DNA of 23,893 bases, taken from an uncultured Alphaproteobacteria bacterium (lineage in GTDB: Bacteria > Pseudomonadota > Alphaproteobacteria > Rhizobiales > Pleomorphomonadaceae). Below are positions 6,529 to 16,328 of the stretch, in pieces (positions within the stretch are counted from its first letter, which is position 1; every line of letters starts with the position of its first letter). The position numbers were made by a program, and so were the translations under genes. Under the pieces are notes generated by a model. That model was given only the letters and a program-made list of their open reading frames with translations, did no database searches and was not told the origin of the DNA. The stretch spans positions 1-23,893 of the forward strand of contig CALCDT010000261.1 in the NCBI GenBank assembly GCA_937900425.1, in the 5' to 3' direction.

Positions 6529-7329
6529 ATGTCCCGCCGCTTCTACTGGAACGAACTCACCACCCGCGACTTCGCCGGCCTCGACCGCGAGACGACGATC
6601 GCCGTGCTGCCGGTCGCCTCGACCGAGCAGCACGGCCCGCACCTGCCGGTCGCCACCGACGCGGCGATCGCCGCGGGCATGCTGGCGGAGCTGAAGGCGC
6701 GGGCGTCGGCGGATCTCGACCTGCTGGTGCTGCCGGTCCAGGAGATCGGCAAGGCCAACGAGCACGTCTACGGCCCTGGCACGCTGTCCTTCGGCGCCGA
6801 GCTGCTGATTCCGGCGTGGACGGCGATCGGCGAGAAGGTGGCGGCCGCCGGGCTTTCCAAGATGATCATCGTCAATTCTCACGGCGGCAACGCCGACGTC
6901 GTCTCCATCGTCGCCCGCGAGATCCGCGTGCGCTTCGGCATGGCGGTCGTCGCCACCCACTGGAGCCGCTTCGGAGCGCCGGAGGGGATGTACGACGCGC
7001 GCGAGCTGAAATACGGCATCCACGGCGGCGACATGGAGACCTCGCTGATGCTGCATTTCCGCCCCGAACTGGTGCGGATGGACGAGGCGAAGGACTTCGT
7101 TTCGGCGGCGGAGGGCATGGCCGCGGAGTTCGCGCTGCTGCAGCCGACCCCGCCGCACGCCCTCGCCTGGATCGCCCACGACCTCAACCCGGACGGGGCG
7201 CTGGGCGACGCCTCGAAGGCGAGCGCGGCAAAGGGCGCGGCGACCGCGGCCCACCAGGTCGAGGGCTTCGTCGCGCTCGCCCGCGATCTCGCGCGCTTTC
7301 CGCTGGCGCGACTCTATCGACCGGGCTGA
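6529..7329 (+). CDS. Creatininase-family amidohydrolase
   Basis: 266 residues, cytoplasmic. Family motifs are all present: VLPVASTEQHGPHLPVATD (metal-site Glu33, His35, Asp44), GxxxEH near residues 74-79, NSHGGN (His118), and HGGDMETS (Glu170). The fold is a metal-dependent (Zn/Mn) cyclic-amide hydrolase. The HGGN form is that of the broad family, which includes formamide hydrolases of flavin synthesis and the mycofactocin peptidase MftE; nothing here specifically indicates creatinine, and no creatinase or sarcosine genes are near. The ATG at 6529 has GGAG five bases upstream. It is divergent from the ArsR operon and is followed, after a 146-base gap, by the PMP3-type gene. Substrate unknown. 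Confidence 0.88.
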   Translation: MSRRFYWNELTTRDFAGLDRETTIAVLPVASTEQHGPHLPVATDAAIAAGMLAELKARASADLDLLVLPVQEIGKANEHVYGPGTLSFGAELLIPAWTAIGEKVAAAGLSKMIIVNSHGGNADVVSIVAREIRVRFGMAVVATHWSRFGAPEGMYDARELKYGIHGGDMETSLMLHFRPELVRMDEAKDFVSAAEGMAAEFALLQPTPPHALAWIAHDLNPDGALGDASKASAAKGAATAAHQVEGFVALARDLARFPLARLYRPG

Positions 7330-7475
7330 GCGACGCGATCCGCCGGGCAGGCGCCGGCTGGCGAGACACCGCGCCGGAGGCGGCGCCTCGAACAAAGCGG
7401 CGGGCGAGGGCGTTCCCGAGGCGACATGCCGGCCCGTTGCGGGCGCGGCGCCCTCGTTTCCGAAGGAAGCCCTCT

Positions 7476-7634
7476 ATGGATCTTCTCCGCATCCTCATCG
7501 CCATCCTGCTGCCGCCGCTCGGGGTCTTCCTCCAGGTCGGTCTCGGCGGCGCGTTCTGGCTCAACATCCTGCTGACCCTGCTCGGCTACATCCCCGGCAT
7601 CGTCCACGCGGTCTGGGTGATCGCCCGGCGCTGA
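7476..7634 (+). CDS. PMP3/YqaE-family small membrane protein
   Basis: 52 residues: two hydrophobic helices (about 3-24 and 29-49) joined by a short Gly-rich turn, with LRILIAILLPPLGVFLQVG and NILLTLLGYIPGIVHAVWVI, the highly conserved pattern of the UPF0057 (PMP3/YqaE/stress-induced) family. Members sit in the cytoplasmic membrane and in yeast and plants affect membrane potential and salt or cold tolerance; in bacteria the role is poorly known. The ATG at 7476 has AAGGA eight bases upstream. It ends 20 bases before the bidirectional terminator. Confidence 0.93.
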   Translation: MDLLRILIAILLPPLGVFLQVGLGGAFWLNILLTLLGYIPGIVHAVWVIARR

Positions 7635-7654
7635 GGCGGCGCGCCTCCAGACGA

Positions 7655-7694
7655 CGAAAAGCCCGTCCGCGGAACGCCGCGGACGGGCTTTTCG
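7655..7694. terminator. Bidirectional intrinsic terminator
   Basis: A perfect 18-bp stem (7655-7672 and 7677-7694) with the tetraloop AACG. The GC core is flanked by AAAA at 7657-7660 and TTTT at 7689-7692, so both strands give a hairpin followed by a short U-run. It separates the convergent PMP3 gene (ends 7634) and gguB (ends 7713), closing the long sugar operon. Confidence 0.92.
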
Positions 7695-7712
7695 GTGTCG
7701 TGCGACGGCGGT

Positions 7713-8900
7713 TCAGCGGCGCTGGTTGTAGACGTCGATGCAGACGGCGCCGAGCAGGACGAGGCCCTTGATGACCTGCTGGTAGTCGATGCCGATGCCG
7801 AGAATCGACATGCCGTTGTTCATCACGCCCATGATCAGCGCGCCGATCACCGCGCCCGTCACCTTGCCGACGCCGCCGTAGGCCGAGGCGCCGCCGATGA
7901 AGCAGGCGGCGATGACGTCGAGTTCGAAGCCGAGGCCGGCCTTCGGCGTCGCCGTGTTGAGCCGTGCGGCGAAGACGAGGCCGGCGAGGGCGGCGAGCAT
8001 GCCCATGTTGACGAAGGTCAGGAACGTGAGCCGCTCGGTGCGGATGCCCGACAGCTTGGCGGCGCGCTCGTTGCCGCCGACCGCGTAGATCTGGCGGCCG
8101 ACGATGGTGCGCGAGGTCAGGAAGGCATAGGCGGCGATCAGCACGCCCATCACGATCAGCACGTTGGGCAGGCCACGGTGCGAGGCGATCAGGTAGGTCG
8201 CGTAGAGGATGACGCCGGCCAGCACGAGATTCTTGAAGTGGAAGAAGCCCTGGGGCTCGGTGTCGATGCCGTGGGCGACCTGGCGGGCGCGGCTCTTGAC
8301 GCTGAACCAGACCAGCAGCGCCGCCACCGCGGCGCCGAGGATCAGCGAGGTCGGATAGAGCGCGCCGGCCTCGGGAAAGAACTCGGGGATGAAGCCCGAC
8401 GACAGCTTCTGGAAGCCGCTCGGGAACGGGCCGACCGACTGGCCGCCGAGCAGGGCCAGCGACAGGCCCTTGAACACCAGCATGCCGGCGAGGGTGACGA
8501 TGAAGGACGGGATCTTGAAATAGGCCACCCAGAAGCCCTGGGCGGCGCCGATGGCCGCGCCGACGGCGAGGCAGGCGACCACCGCGATCGGCGCCGGCAC
8601 GCTCCACGTCACCATCATCACCGCGGCGAGGGCGCCGATGAAGCCGGCGACCGAGCCGACCGAGAGGTCGATGTGGCCGGTGACGATGACCATCAGCATG
8701 CCGAGGGCCATGATCACGATGTAGCTGTTCTGCAGCACCAAGTTGGTGAGATTGAGCGGCCGCAGCAGCGTGCCGTCGGTGACGACCTGGAAGAAGGCCA
8801 TGATCGCGAACAGCGACAGCAGCATGCCGTATTCGCGCAGGTTGTTCTTCAGGAAGCCGCTGTGTCGTTCATGTCCGAGCGTGGCGGTGTCGTCGCTCAT
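7713..8900 (-). CDS. gguB: Sugar ABC transporter permease GguB (MmsB type)
   Basis: 395 residues, inner membrane, with about ten hydrophobic stretches from residue 25 to the end. VTGHIDLSVGSVAGFIGALAAV and the EAA-like segment AARLNTATPKAGLGFELDVIAACFIGGAS are typical of BPD_transp_2 permeases for monosaccharides; the soluble loop around residues 165-235 (VGPFPSGFQ...TEPQGFFHFKN) marks the longer XylH/MmsB/GguB subgroup. It forms the channel for substrates delivered by ChvE, powered by GguA. Its ATG overlaps the gguA stop as ATGA (8897-8900), and it is the last gene before the terminator at 7655-7694. The FAH-type gguC that often follows gguB in rhizobia and agrobacteria is not present here. 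Confidence 0.94.
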   Translation of the reverse strand: MSDDTATLGHERHSGFLKNNLREYGMLLSLFAIMAFFQVVTDGTLLRPLNLTNLVLQNSYIVIMALGMLMVIVTGHIDLSVGSVAGFIGALAAVMMVTWSVPAPIAVVACLAVGAAIGAAQGFWVAYFKIPSFIVTLAGMLVFKGLSLALLGGQSVGPFPSGFQKLSSGFIPEFFPEAGALYPTSLILGAAVAALLVWFSVKSRARQVAHGIDTEPQGFFHFKNLVLAGVILYATYLIASHRGLPNVLIVMGVLIAAYAFLTSRTIVGRQIYAVGGNERAAKLSGIRTERLTFLTFVNMGMLAALAGLVFAARLNTATPKAGLGFELDVIAACFIGGASAYGGVGKVTGAVIGALIMGVMNNGMSILGIGIDYQQVIKGLVLLGAVCIDVYNQRR

Positions 8901-10432
8901 GTCCTCGCCTCCCGTTTGCGCACGATCGAGCGCATGATCTTCTCCTGCGTCGCCTCTTCCGCCGGGAACTCCCCGACGAAGGCGCCCTCGTTCATCACGC
9001 AGATGCGGTCCGAGATGCCGATGAGTTCGGGCATCTCGGAGGAGATCACGATCACGGCTTTGCCCGCGTCGGCCAGTTCGTTGATGATGCAGTAGATTTC
9101 ATACTTGGCGCCGATGTCGATGCCCCGGGTCGGCTCGTCGAGGATCAGCACCTCCGGCTCCGTGAACAGCCATTTCGACAGCACCACCTTCTGCTGGTTG
9201 CCGCCGGAAAGCTTGCCGCATTCCTGATAGACGCTCGACGAGCGGATCCGCATGCGGCCGCGGTAGTCGCCGGCGGCCTTCAGTTCGGCGACGTCGTCGA
9301 GCACCATCCGCCGCGACACCGCCGGCAGGTTGGCGAGGGTGACGTTCTTGCGGATGTCCTCGGCGAGCAGCAGGCCGAGCTGCTTGCGGTCCTCGGTGAC
9401 GTAGGCGAGGCCGGCGTCGATGGCGCGTCCGACGTTGGAAAGGTCGACCGGGCGGCCGTCGATCAGCGCTTCGCCGCTGATCTTCTGGCCCCAGGAGCGG
9501 CCGAACAGGCTCATGGCGAATTCGGTGCGCCCGGCGCCCATCAGCCCGGCGATGCCGACGATCTCGCCGCGGCGGACGGTGAAGTCGACGTTGCGGATCA
9601 CCTGGCGCTCGGGATGGAGCGGGTGGAACACCGACCAGTTCCGCACCTCGAAGGCGACGGCGCCGATCTTCGGCTCGCGCTTCGGGAACCGGTGCTCGAG
9701 GTCGCGGTCGACCATCGAGCGGATGATGCGGTCCTCCTCGGCCGGTGCGGCGCGGCAGTCGATCGAATCGACGGTGCGGCCGTCGCGCAGCACCGTGATG
9801 GTGTCGGCGACCCGGGAGACCTCGTTGAGCTTGTGGGAGATCAGGATCGAGGAGATGCCCTGGGCCTTGAACTCGAGCAGCAGGTCGAGCAGCGCCTCGC
9901 TGTCCTTCTCGTTGAGGCTCGCGGTCGGCTCGTCGAGGATCAGCAGCTTGACCTCCTTCGACAGCGCCTTGGCGATCTCGACGAGCTGCTGCTTGCCGAC
10001 GCCGATGTTGGTGACGAGGGTGTCGGGGTTCTCGGTCAGGCCGACCTTCCTCAGCAGCGTCCGCGCCCGGGCGTAGACCTCGGCGCGGTCGATCACGCCG
10101 AAGCGCGCCGGCGGATGGCTGAGGAAGATGTTCTCGGCGATCGACATCAGCGGGATCAGCGCGAGTTCCTGATGGATGATGATGATGCCGACGGCTTCGC
10201 TGTCGTTGATGTCGTGGAACTGCCGTTCCTCGCCCTCGTAGAGGATCGAGCCCTCGTAGGAGCCGTGCGGATAGACCCCCGACAGCACCTTCATCAGCGT
10301 CGACTTGCCGGCGCCGTTCTCACCGACGAGGGCGTGGATCTCGCCGGCGGCGACGGAGAAGTTGACGTCGGACAGCGCGACGACGCCGGGAAAGCGTTTG
10401 GTGATGCCGCGCATTTCGAGGATGGGGGTCAT
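8897..10432 (-). CDS. gguA: Sugar ABC transporter ATP-binding protein GguA (MmsA type)
   Basis: 511 residues, two tandem nucleotide-binding domains, as in RbsA/MglA/XylG. Domain 1: Walker A GENGAGKST (Lys43), a signature-like VGKQQLVEIAKAL, Walker B LLILDEPTASL. Domain 2 has a degenerate Walker A (GLMGAGRTE, no GKS/T), an intact LSGGNQQKV signature and VLILDEPTRGIDIGAKYEIY. One functional and one degenerate P-loop is the norm for this class. The start is the ATG at 10432; upstream in-frame residues are Arg/Pro filler spanning a stem-loop region, and the Shine-Dalgarno match is weak. It follows chvE by 156 bases and overlaps gguB by four. Confidence 0.95.
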   Translation of the reverse strand: MTPILEMRGITKRFPGVVALSDVNFSVAAGEIHALVGENGAGKSTLMKVLSGVYPHGSYEGSILYEGEERQFHDINDSEAVGIIIIHQELALIPLMSIAENIFLSHPPARFGVIDRAEVYARARTLLRKVGLTENPDTLVTNIGVGKQQLVEIAKALSKEVKLLILDEPTASLNEKDSEALLDLLLEFKAQGISSILISHKLNEVSRVADTITVLRDGRTVDSIDCRAAPAEEDRIIRSMVDRDLEHRFPKREPKIGAVAFEVRNWSVFHPLHPERQVIRNVDFTVRRGEIVGIAGLMGAGRTEFAMSLFGRSWGQKISGEALIDGRPVDLSNVGRAIDAGLAYVTEDRKQLGLLLAEDIRKNVTLANLPAVSRRMVLDDVAELKAAGDYRGRMRIRSSSVYQECGKLSGGNQQKVVLSKWLFTEPEVLILDEPTRGIDIGAKYEIYCIINELADAGKAVIVISSEMPELIGISDRICVMNEGAFVGEFPAEEATQEKIMRSIVRKREART

Positions 10433-10485
10433 GGACGGTCTCTGGCGTGGTGGAGCCGGTAGGCGGCGGGGCGGCCGCGTCGTTC

Positions 10486-10546
10486 GTCCCGCTCCCCTCG
10501 GGGAGAGGGACGGGGAGAGAGGCCGGCGCCGCCGTCCCCTCTCCCC
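10486..10546 (-). repeat. Intergenic palindromic element with alternative pairings between chvE and gguA
   Basis: Three complementary blocks occur: GTCCCGCTCCCC (10486-10497), GGGGAGAGGGAC (10500-10511) and GTCCCCTCTCCCC (10534-10546). The middle block can pair with either neighbour (one mismatch with the first, one bulged base with the third), so two mutually exclusive stem-loops are possible. There is no T-tract. Position between binding-protein and ATPase genes suits an mRNA-stabilising or expression-tapering element. Confidence 0.6.
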
Positions 10547-10588
10547 TCGCGTCGCGTTCATCCGCGCCAACCGCGCGGACGAGCGGTC

Positions 10589-11653
10589 TCACATGATCTG
10601 GTCCTTGGTGTAGTAGCCCGAGCCCACCAGGATCTCCTCCCAGTTGGACTTGTCGACCGCCACCGGCTTCAGCAGGTAGGAGGGCACCACCTTGACGCCG
10701 TTGTCGTAGGTCTTGGTGTCGTTGATCTCGGGTTCCTTGCCCGACATCATGGCATCGACCATGTCCGCCGTCACCTTGGCGAGTTCGCGGGTGTCCTTGA
10801 AGATGGTCGAGTACTGCTCGCCGGCGATGATCGACTTGACCGAGGGCACCTCGGCGTCCTGGCCGGAGACCACCGGCATCGCCATGTCGCCCGAGCCGTA
10901 GCCGACGCCCTTCAGCGAGGAGAGGATGCCGATCGAGAGGCCGTCGTAGGGGGAGAGGACGGCGTCGACGCGCTTGTCGGAGTAGTAGGCGGACAGGATG
11001 TTGTCCATGCGGGCCTGGGCGACGGCGCCGTCCCAGCGCAGGGTGCCGACCTTGTCCATGCCCATCTGGCCGGACTGGACGACCAGCTTGCCCTCGTCGA
11101 TGTAGGGCTGCAGCACGCTCATGGCGCCGTCGTAGAAGAAGAAGGCGTTGTTGTCGTCCGGCGAGCCGCCGAACAGCTCGATGTTGAAGGGGCCCTTGCC
11201 GTCGGCGACGCCGAGGGCGTCGACGATCGACTGGGCCTGCAGCACGCCGACCTGGAAGTTGTCGAAGGTGGCGTAGTAGTCGACGTTGGGCGAGCCCTTG
11301 ATCAGGCGGTCGTAGGCGATGACCTTGATGCCGGAATCGGCGGCCTGCTGCAGGACGTCGGACAGGGTGGTGCCGTCGATCGAGGCGATGACCAGCACCT
11401 TGACGCCCTTCGTCACCATGTTCTCGATCTGCGAGAGCTGGTTGGGGATGTCGTCCTCGGCATACTGCAGGTCGGTGCCGTAGCCGCGGTCGGTCAGCAC
11501 CTTCACCATGTTGTCGCCGTCGGCAATCCAGCGGGCGGAGGACTTGGTCGGCATGGCGATGCCGATGGTGCCCTTGTCCTGAGCGGAGGCGGGCATCGCG
11601 AAGGCGAAGGCGCCGAGCGCCAGCGCCGCGAGGGTCGTCTTCAAGAGGTTCAT
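10589..11653 (-). CDS. chvE: Periplasmic sugar-binding protein ChvE
   Basis: 354 residues. Signal peptide with cleavage expected after PASA (residue 24), giving mature QDKGTIGIAMPTKSSARW. The sequence agrees almost residue for residue with my memory of Agrobacterium ChvE over long stretches (DDIPNQLSQIENMVTKGVKVL, ASIDGTTLSDVL, DNFQVGVLQA, FNIELFGGSPDDNNAFFFYDGAMSVL, SGQDAEVPSVKSIIAGEQYSTIFKDTRELAK). Such proteins bind L-arabinose, D-galactose, D-glucose, D-xylose and D-fucose. In Agrobacterium ChvE also presents sugar to the VirA kinase; no vir genes occur here, so only transport can be inferred. AGGGAG stands six bases before the ATG. Placement directly after the L-arabinose 1-dehydrogenase gene supports aldose uptake for that pathway. 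Confidence 0.96.
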   Translation of the reverse strand: MNLLKTTLAALALGAFAFAMPASAQDKGTIGIAMPTKSSARWIADGDNMVKVLTDRGYGTDLQYAEDDIPNQLSQIENMVTKGVKVLVIASIDGTTLSDVLQQAADSGIKVIAYDRLIKGSPNVDYYATFDNFQVGVLQAQSIVDALGVADGKGPFNIELFGGSPDDNNAFFFYDGAMSVLQPYIDEGKLVVQSGQMGMDKVGTLRWDGAVAQARMDNILSAYYSDKRVDAVLSPYDGLSIGILSSLKGVGYGSGDMAMPVVSGQDAEVPSVKSIIAGEQYSTIFKDTRELAKVTADMVDAMMSGKEPEINDTKTYDNGVKVVPSYLLKPVAVDKSNWEEILVGSGYYTKDQIM

Positions 11654-11812
11654 CGTTCACTCCCTTGTCGCCGGGCGGCGCCGTTCCCGCGCCGTTCGGC
11701 CGTTCCGCGCCAGGACCCCTCCCGGCCGCGGTCTTCGATCCGCCCGGCGTGGCGCCGGCCGGTCTTCTGGCCGGGGCGCCTTCTGCGGACGCCGCGGCGA
11801 TCCCTGCCCGCC
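11654..11812. other. 159-base gap between the dehydrogenase gene and chvE
   Basis: GC-rich throughout with no recognisable sigma-70 promoter for chvE, so chvE may be reached by read-through from the upstream arabinose genes. A modest hairpin CCGGCC/GGCCGG with an 8-base loop lies at 11755-11774. No gene seen. Confidence 0.4.
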
Positions 11813-12781
11813 TCAGTCGAGGAAAGCCTCGACGAAGCGGTGGCGGCCGAGCATGAAGGCGTCGGCGACGTGGGCGAGCGGGGCGACGTCGACGTCGAGG
11901 CCGCGCGTGTCGACGAGCTCCACGAAGCGGGCGTAGATGCCGTCGTATTCGGCCTCCGGCGCCTCGATCATCGCCTCGCCGTCCAGCGTCATCGCCTTGC
12001 CGCCGCCGGACAGCACGAGGAGGCCGGCGTCGGTGTCGACGCGCACGTCCCAGGTCTGCGGCCCGGTCTGGCGCCAGTCGAAGACGGCGCGGACCGGAAC
12101 GCCGGCGGTGTCGGCGAAGGCGAGGTCGGCGGCGATCGGCGCGGCGCGGTTCTCCGGAAACTCCAGCTCGGCGCCGGTCAGGAAGAAGGGCCGCGGCAGG
12201 ATACGGGTGACGATCGAGAGGGCGTTGATGCCCGGATCGAACACGCCGAAGCCGCCCGGCTCCCAGATCCAGTCCTGGCCCGGATGCCAGTGGCGCACGT
12301 CCTCCTTCCAGATCACCTCGACGGAGCGGATCGTCCGCCCGGCGAGGAAGGCTCGCGCCGGCTCGACGGCCGGGGCGAAGCGGGAATGCCAGGTGGCGAA
12401 CAGGGTGACGCCCTCGTGACGCGCGAGTTCGACGAGAGGTGCGATCTCCGAGACGGTGGCGCCCGGCGGCTTCTCGAGCAGCACGTGCTTGCCGGCCGCG
12501 AGCGCCGCGGCGGCCTGGGCCCGGCGGACCTGCGGCGGCGTGCAGAGCGCGACGGCGTCGACGGAAAGGTCCGAGGCGAGGAGGGCGTCGAGGGTGGCGA
12601 AATGCGGCACGCCGGGCACCTCGGCGTTGCGGCTCGCGATCGCCGCGAGCTCGATCCCCGCCGTGCGGGCGATCGAGGGCAGGTGCTGGTCGCGGGCGAT
12701 CTTGCCGAGGCCGACGACGGCGAGGCGGATCGGGGCGCCGGACGCCGGGGCAGGGGAAGCCGGGGTGGTCGCGGGTGCCAT
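11813..12781 (-). CDS. L-arabinose (D-galactose) 1-dehydrogenase, Gfo/Idh/MocA family
   Basis: 322 residues, cytoplasmic. Oxidises L-arabinose to L-arabino-lactone with NAD(P)+, the entry step of the oxidative pathway. Rossmann motif VVGLGKIARDQHLPSI (about 22-37), CTPPQVR, the catalytic-lysine motif EKPPG (Lys104), then WHSRFAPAVEPAR, DVRHWHPGQDWIWEPGG and VFDPGINALSIV. These motifs match the Azospirillum brasilense L-arabinose 1-dehydrogenase (called AraA there) and related D-galactose dehydrogenases; that enzyme accepts both sugars, so the exact preference here is open. The start is the ATG at 12781, two bases after the stop of the dehydratase gene upstream (TGACCATG), so the genes are clearly one operon. 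The frame stays open far upstream only because of GC-rich overprinting. Confidence 0.91.
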   Translation of the reverse strand: MAPATTPASPAPASGAPIRLAVVGLGKIARDQHLPSIARTAGIELAAIASRNAEVPGVPHFATLDALLASDLSVDAVALCTPPQVRRAQAAAALAAGKHVLLEKPPGATVSEIAPLVELARHEGVTLFATWHSRFAPAVEPARAFLAGRTIRSVEVIWKEDVRHWHPGQDWIWEPGGFGVFDPGINALSIVTRILPRPFFLTGAELEFPENRAAPIAADLAFADTAGVPVRAVFDWRQTGPQTWDVRVDTDAGLLVLSGGGKAMTLDGEAMIEAPEAEYDGIYARFVELVDTRGLDVDVAPLAHVADAFMLGRHRFVEAFLD

Positions 12782-12783
12782 GG

Positions 12784-13752
12784 TCAGCGGGCCCACTTGA
12801 GCACGAGGGCGTCGCGCTCGGCGGCGAGCTCGACGAGGGCTTCGCGGGTCTGCGGATGCATCGGCGCCAGCGGGGCGCGGCCGTCGTCGCAGGCGACGAT
12901 GCCGCCGGCCTTCATCAGCGCCTTGGCGGCGAGCAGGCCGCACTGGCGGTTCTCGTGGTTGATCAGCGGCAACCAGCGGGCGTAGGCGGCGCGCGCCGCG
13001 GCGCGGTCGCCGGCGCGCCACGGGTCCATGATCTGGCGGATGCCGTCGGGAAAGCCGCCGCCGGTCATGGCGCCGGTCGCCCCGGCGTCGAGGTCGGCCA
13101 TCAGGGTGATCGCCTCCTCGCCGTCCCACGGGCCCTCGATCGCCGCGCCGCCGAGTTCGATCAGCCGGCGCAGCTTGGCCGCGGCCATCGGCGTCTCGAT
13201 CTTGAAATAGGCGACGTGCTCGATCTCGCGGGCCATCCGGGCGAGGAACTCCGCCGACAGCGGCGTGCCGGCGACGGGCGCGTCCTGGATCATGATCGGG
13301 ATCGGGATCGCGTCGGAGACGGCGGCGAAGAAGTCGAAGACGCCGGCTTCGGCGACGCGGATCGTGGCGCCGTGGTAGGGCGGCATGATCATCACCATCG
13401 CCGCCCCGGCGTCGGCGGCGCGCCTGGAGCGCTCGGCGCAGACCCGCGTCGAGAAATGGGTGGTGGTGACGATCACCGGCACCCGGCCGGCGACGTGGTC
13501 GAGGATGGCGTCGGTCAGGATCTCGCGCTCGGCGTCGGTCAGCACGAACTGCTCGGAGAAATTGGCGAGGATGCAGAGCCCGTCCGAGCCGGCGTCGATC
13601 ATGAAGTCGACGGCGCGCAGCTGGCCGGCAAGGTCGAGCTCGCCGCGGGCGTCGAAGATGGTCGGCACGACCGGGAAGACGCCGCGGTAGGGGCGGGATG
13701 CGCCGGTGGGCGGGGCGTTCGTCCGGGTGACGGGGGCGGAAACCATGGGCAT
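12784..13752 (-). CDS. 2-keto-3-deoxy-L-arabonate dehydratase (DHDPS/NAL superfamily)
   Basis: 322 residues, cytoplasmic TIM barrel. Converts 2-keto-3-deoxy-L-arabonate to alpha-ketoglutarate semialdehyde by dehydration rather than aldol cleavage. RPYRGVFPVVPTIFD, CILANFSEQFVLTDAERE, VIVTTTHFS, MPPYHGAT (Tyr126), IQDAPVAGTPLS, the Schiff-base Lys184 in YFKIE, IEGPWDGEEAITL and GAMTGGGFPDGIR correspond closely to Azospirillum AraD. Start is either ATG 13752 or ATG 13746 (MPMV or MV); I give the longer, with GAGA close by. It follows the arabonate dehydratase by six bases. The first 20 residues are variable and probably disordered. Assignment over hydroxyproline-pathway or N-acetylneuraminate-type relatives rests on these motifs and the operon. 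Confidence 0.92.
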   Translation of the reverse strand: MPMVSAPVTRTNAPPTGASRPYRGVFPVVPTIFDARGELDLAGQLRAVDFMIDAGSDGLCILANFSEQFVLTDAEREILTDAILDHVAGRVPVIVTTTHFSTRVCAERSRRAADAGAAMVMIMPPYHGATIRVAEAGVFDFFAAVSDAIPIPIMIQDAPVAGTPLSAEFLARMAREIEHVAYFKIETPMAAAKLRRLIELGGAAIEGPWDGEEAITLMADLDAGATGAMTGGGFPDGIRQIMDPWRAGDRAAARAAYARWLPLINHENRQCGLLAAKALMKAGGIVACDDGRAPLAPMHPQTREALVELAAERDALVLKWAR

Positions 13753-13758
13753 GTCGTC

Positions 13759-15491
<1,733 letters not shown>

Positions 15492-15495
<4 letters not shown>

Positions 15496-16328
15496 GGTTC
15501 GATACTCTCGATGGGGGGATCGCGGGTTGGATCGGAGGCGCCCGCGGCGAGGGCGGCGAGGGCGGGCGCCTCGACCAGCGCGGCGGATCGGTAGGGCTGC
15601 GGGCGGGCCGGCGCGCCGCCGTGACGGCGCAGGCCGTTGAAGATCACCTCGGTCATCGCCTCGGCGGCGCGCGGCGCGTCGCCGGCGTCGATGGCGTCGA
15701 CGATGGCGCCGTGGGCGTAGAGCGTCGCCTCGCGCTCGGCCTCCTCGACCGGCGCCGAGAGGCGGAAGGAGGCGCGCAGCGCCGCCTCGATCACCGCGCC
15801 GATCGAGCGCATGAAGGGGTTGCCGGCGGCGTGGGCGATCTCGAGGTGGAGGGCGAGGTCGGCGTCGGCGAAGTCGGCGGAATCGGAGGGCGCCCCGCGC
15901 ATGCGCTCCATGCAGGCCCGCATCGCCGCCACCATGTCGTCGTCGCGCCGCTCGGCGGCCAGCGCCGCGGTGCGTGGCTCGACGGCGAGGCGGATGTCGG
16001 CGAGATCGCGCAGGAAGCGCTTGTCGATGCCGGCCTCGAGGTGCCAGGCGAGCAGGTCGGGGTCGAACATGTTCCACGACGAGCGCTCGCGCACGCGGGT
16101 TCCGACCTTGGCCTTGGCGACGATCAGCCCCTTGGCCGAGAGGGTCTTCATGCTCTCGCGCAGCACCGTGCGCGAGACGTCGAACATCGCCGAAAGCTCG
16201 GCGTCGCGCGGCAGGCCGGAGCCCTCCGGATAGCGGCCGGAGATGATGTCGATGGCCAGCGTGCGGGTCACCTCGGCCTGGTGGGAGTGGCCGCGTCCGG
16301 CGGGGATGAAGACGAGCGGCGTGGTCAT
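15492..16328 (-). CDS. FadR-subfamily GntR transcriptional regulator of the sugar locus
   Basis: 278 residues. N-terminal winged helix (about 15-80) with GSGLPRDAELSAMFDVSRTVLRESMKTLSAKGLI, followed by an all-helical FCD ligand domain with the metal/ligand residues Asp157 and His161 (DxxxH) and His206. Such regulators usually repress sugar-acid catabolic genes and release DNA on binding a pathway intermediate. The likely effector is L-arabonate, 2-keto-3-deoxy-L-arabonate or a similar acid (inference). The start is the ATG at 16328, overlapping the yjfF stop (ATGA); the stop overlaps the arabonate dehydratase start (ATGA), so it is translated in the middle of the operon it should control. The last 40 residues are Ala/Pro-rich and non-conserved. 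A fitting palindrome lies at 21075-21093. Confidence 0.92.

Noticed and set aside
6529..7329. True creatinine amidohydrolase
   Set aside because: Only broad family motifs are present and no creatine or sarcosine genes are nearby, so a creatinine substrate is not supported.
7695..9095. 466-codon plus-strand open frame opposite gguB
   Set aside because: Asp/His/Gly-rich shadow of a well-defined permease; starts inside the terminator-proximal region with no ribosome-binding site.
10589..11653. ChvE as evidence of plant virulence signalling
   Set aside because: No virA/virG or other vir genes are in the window; ChvE-GguAB is widespread as a plain sugar importer.
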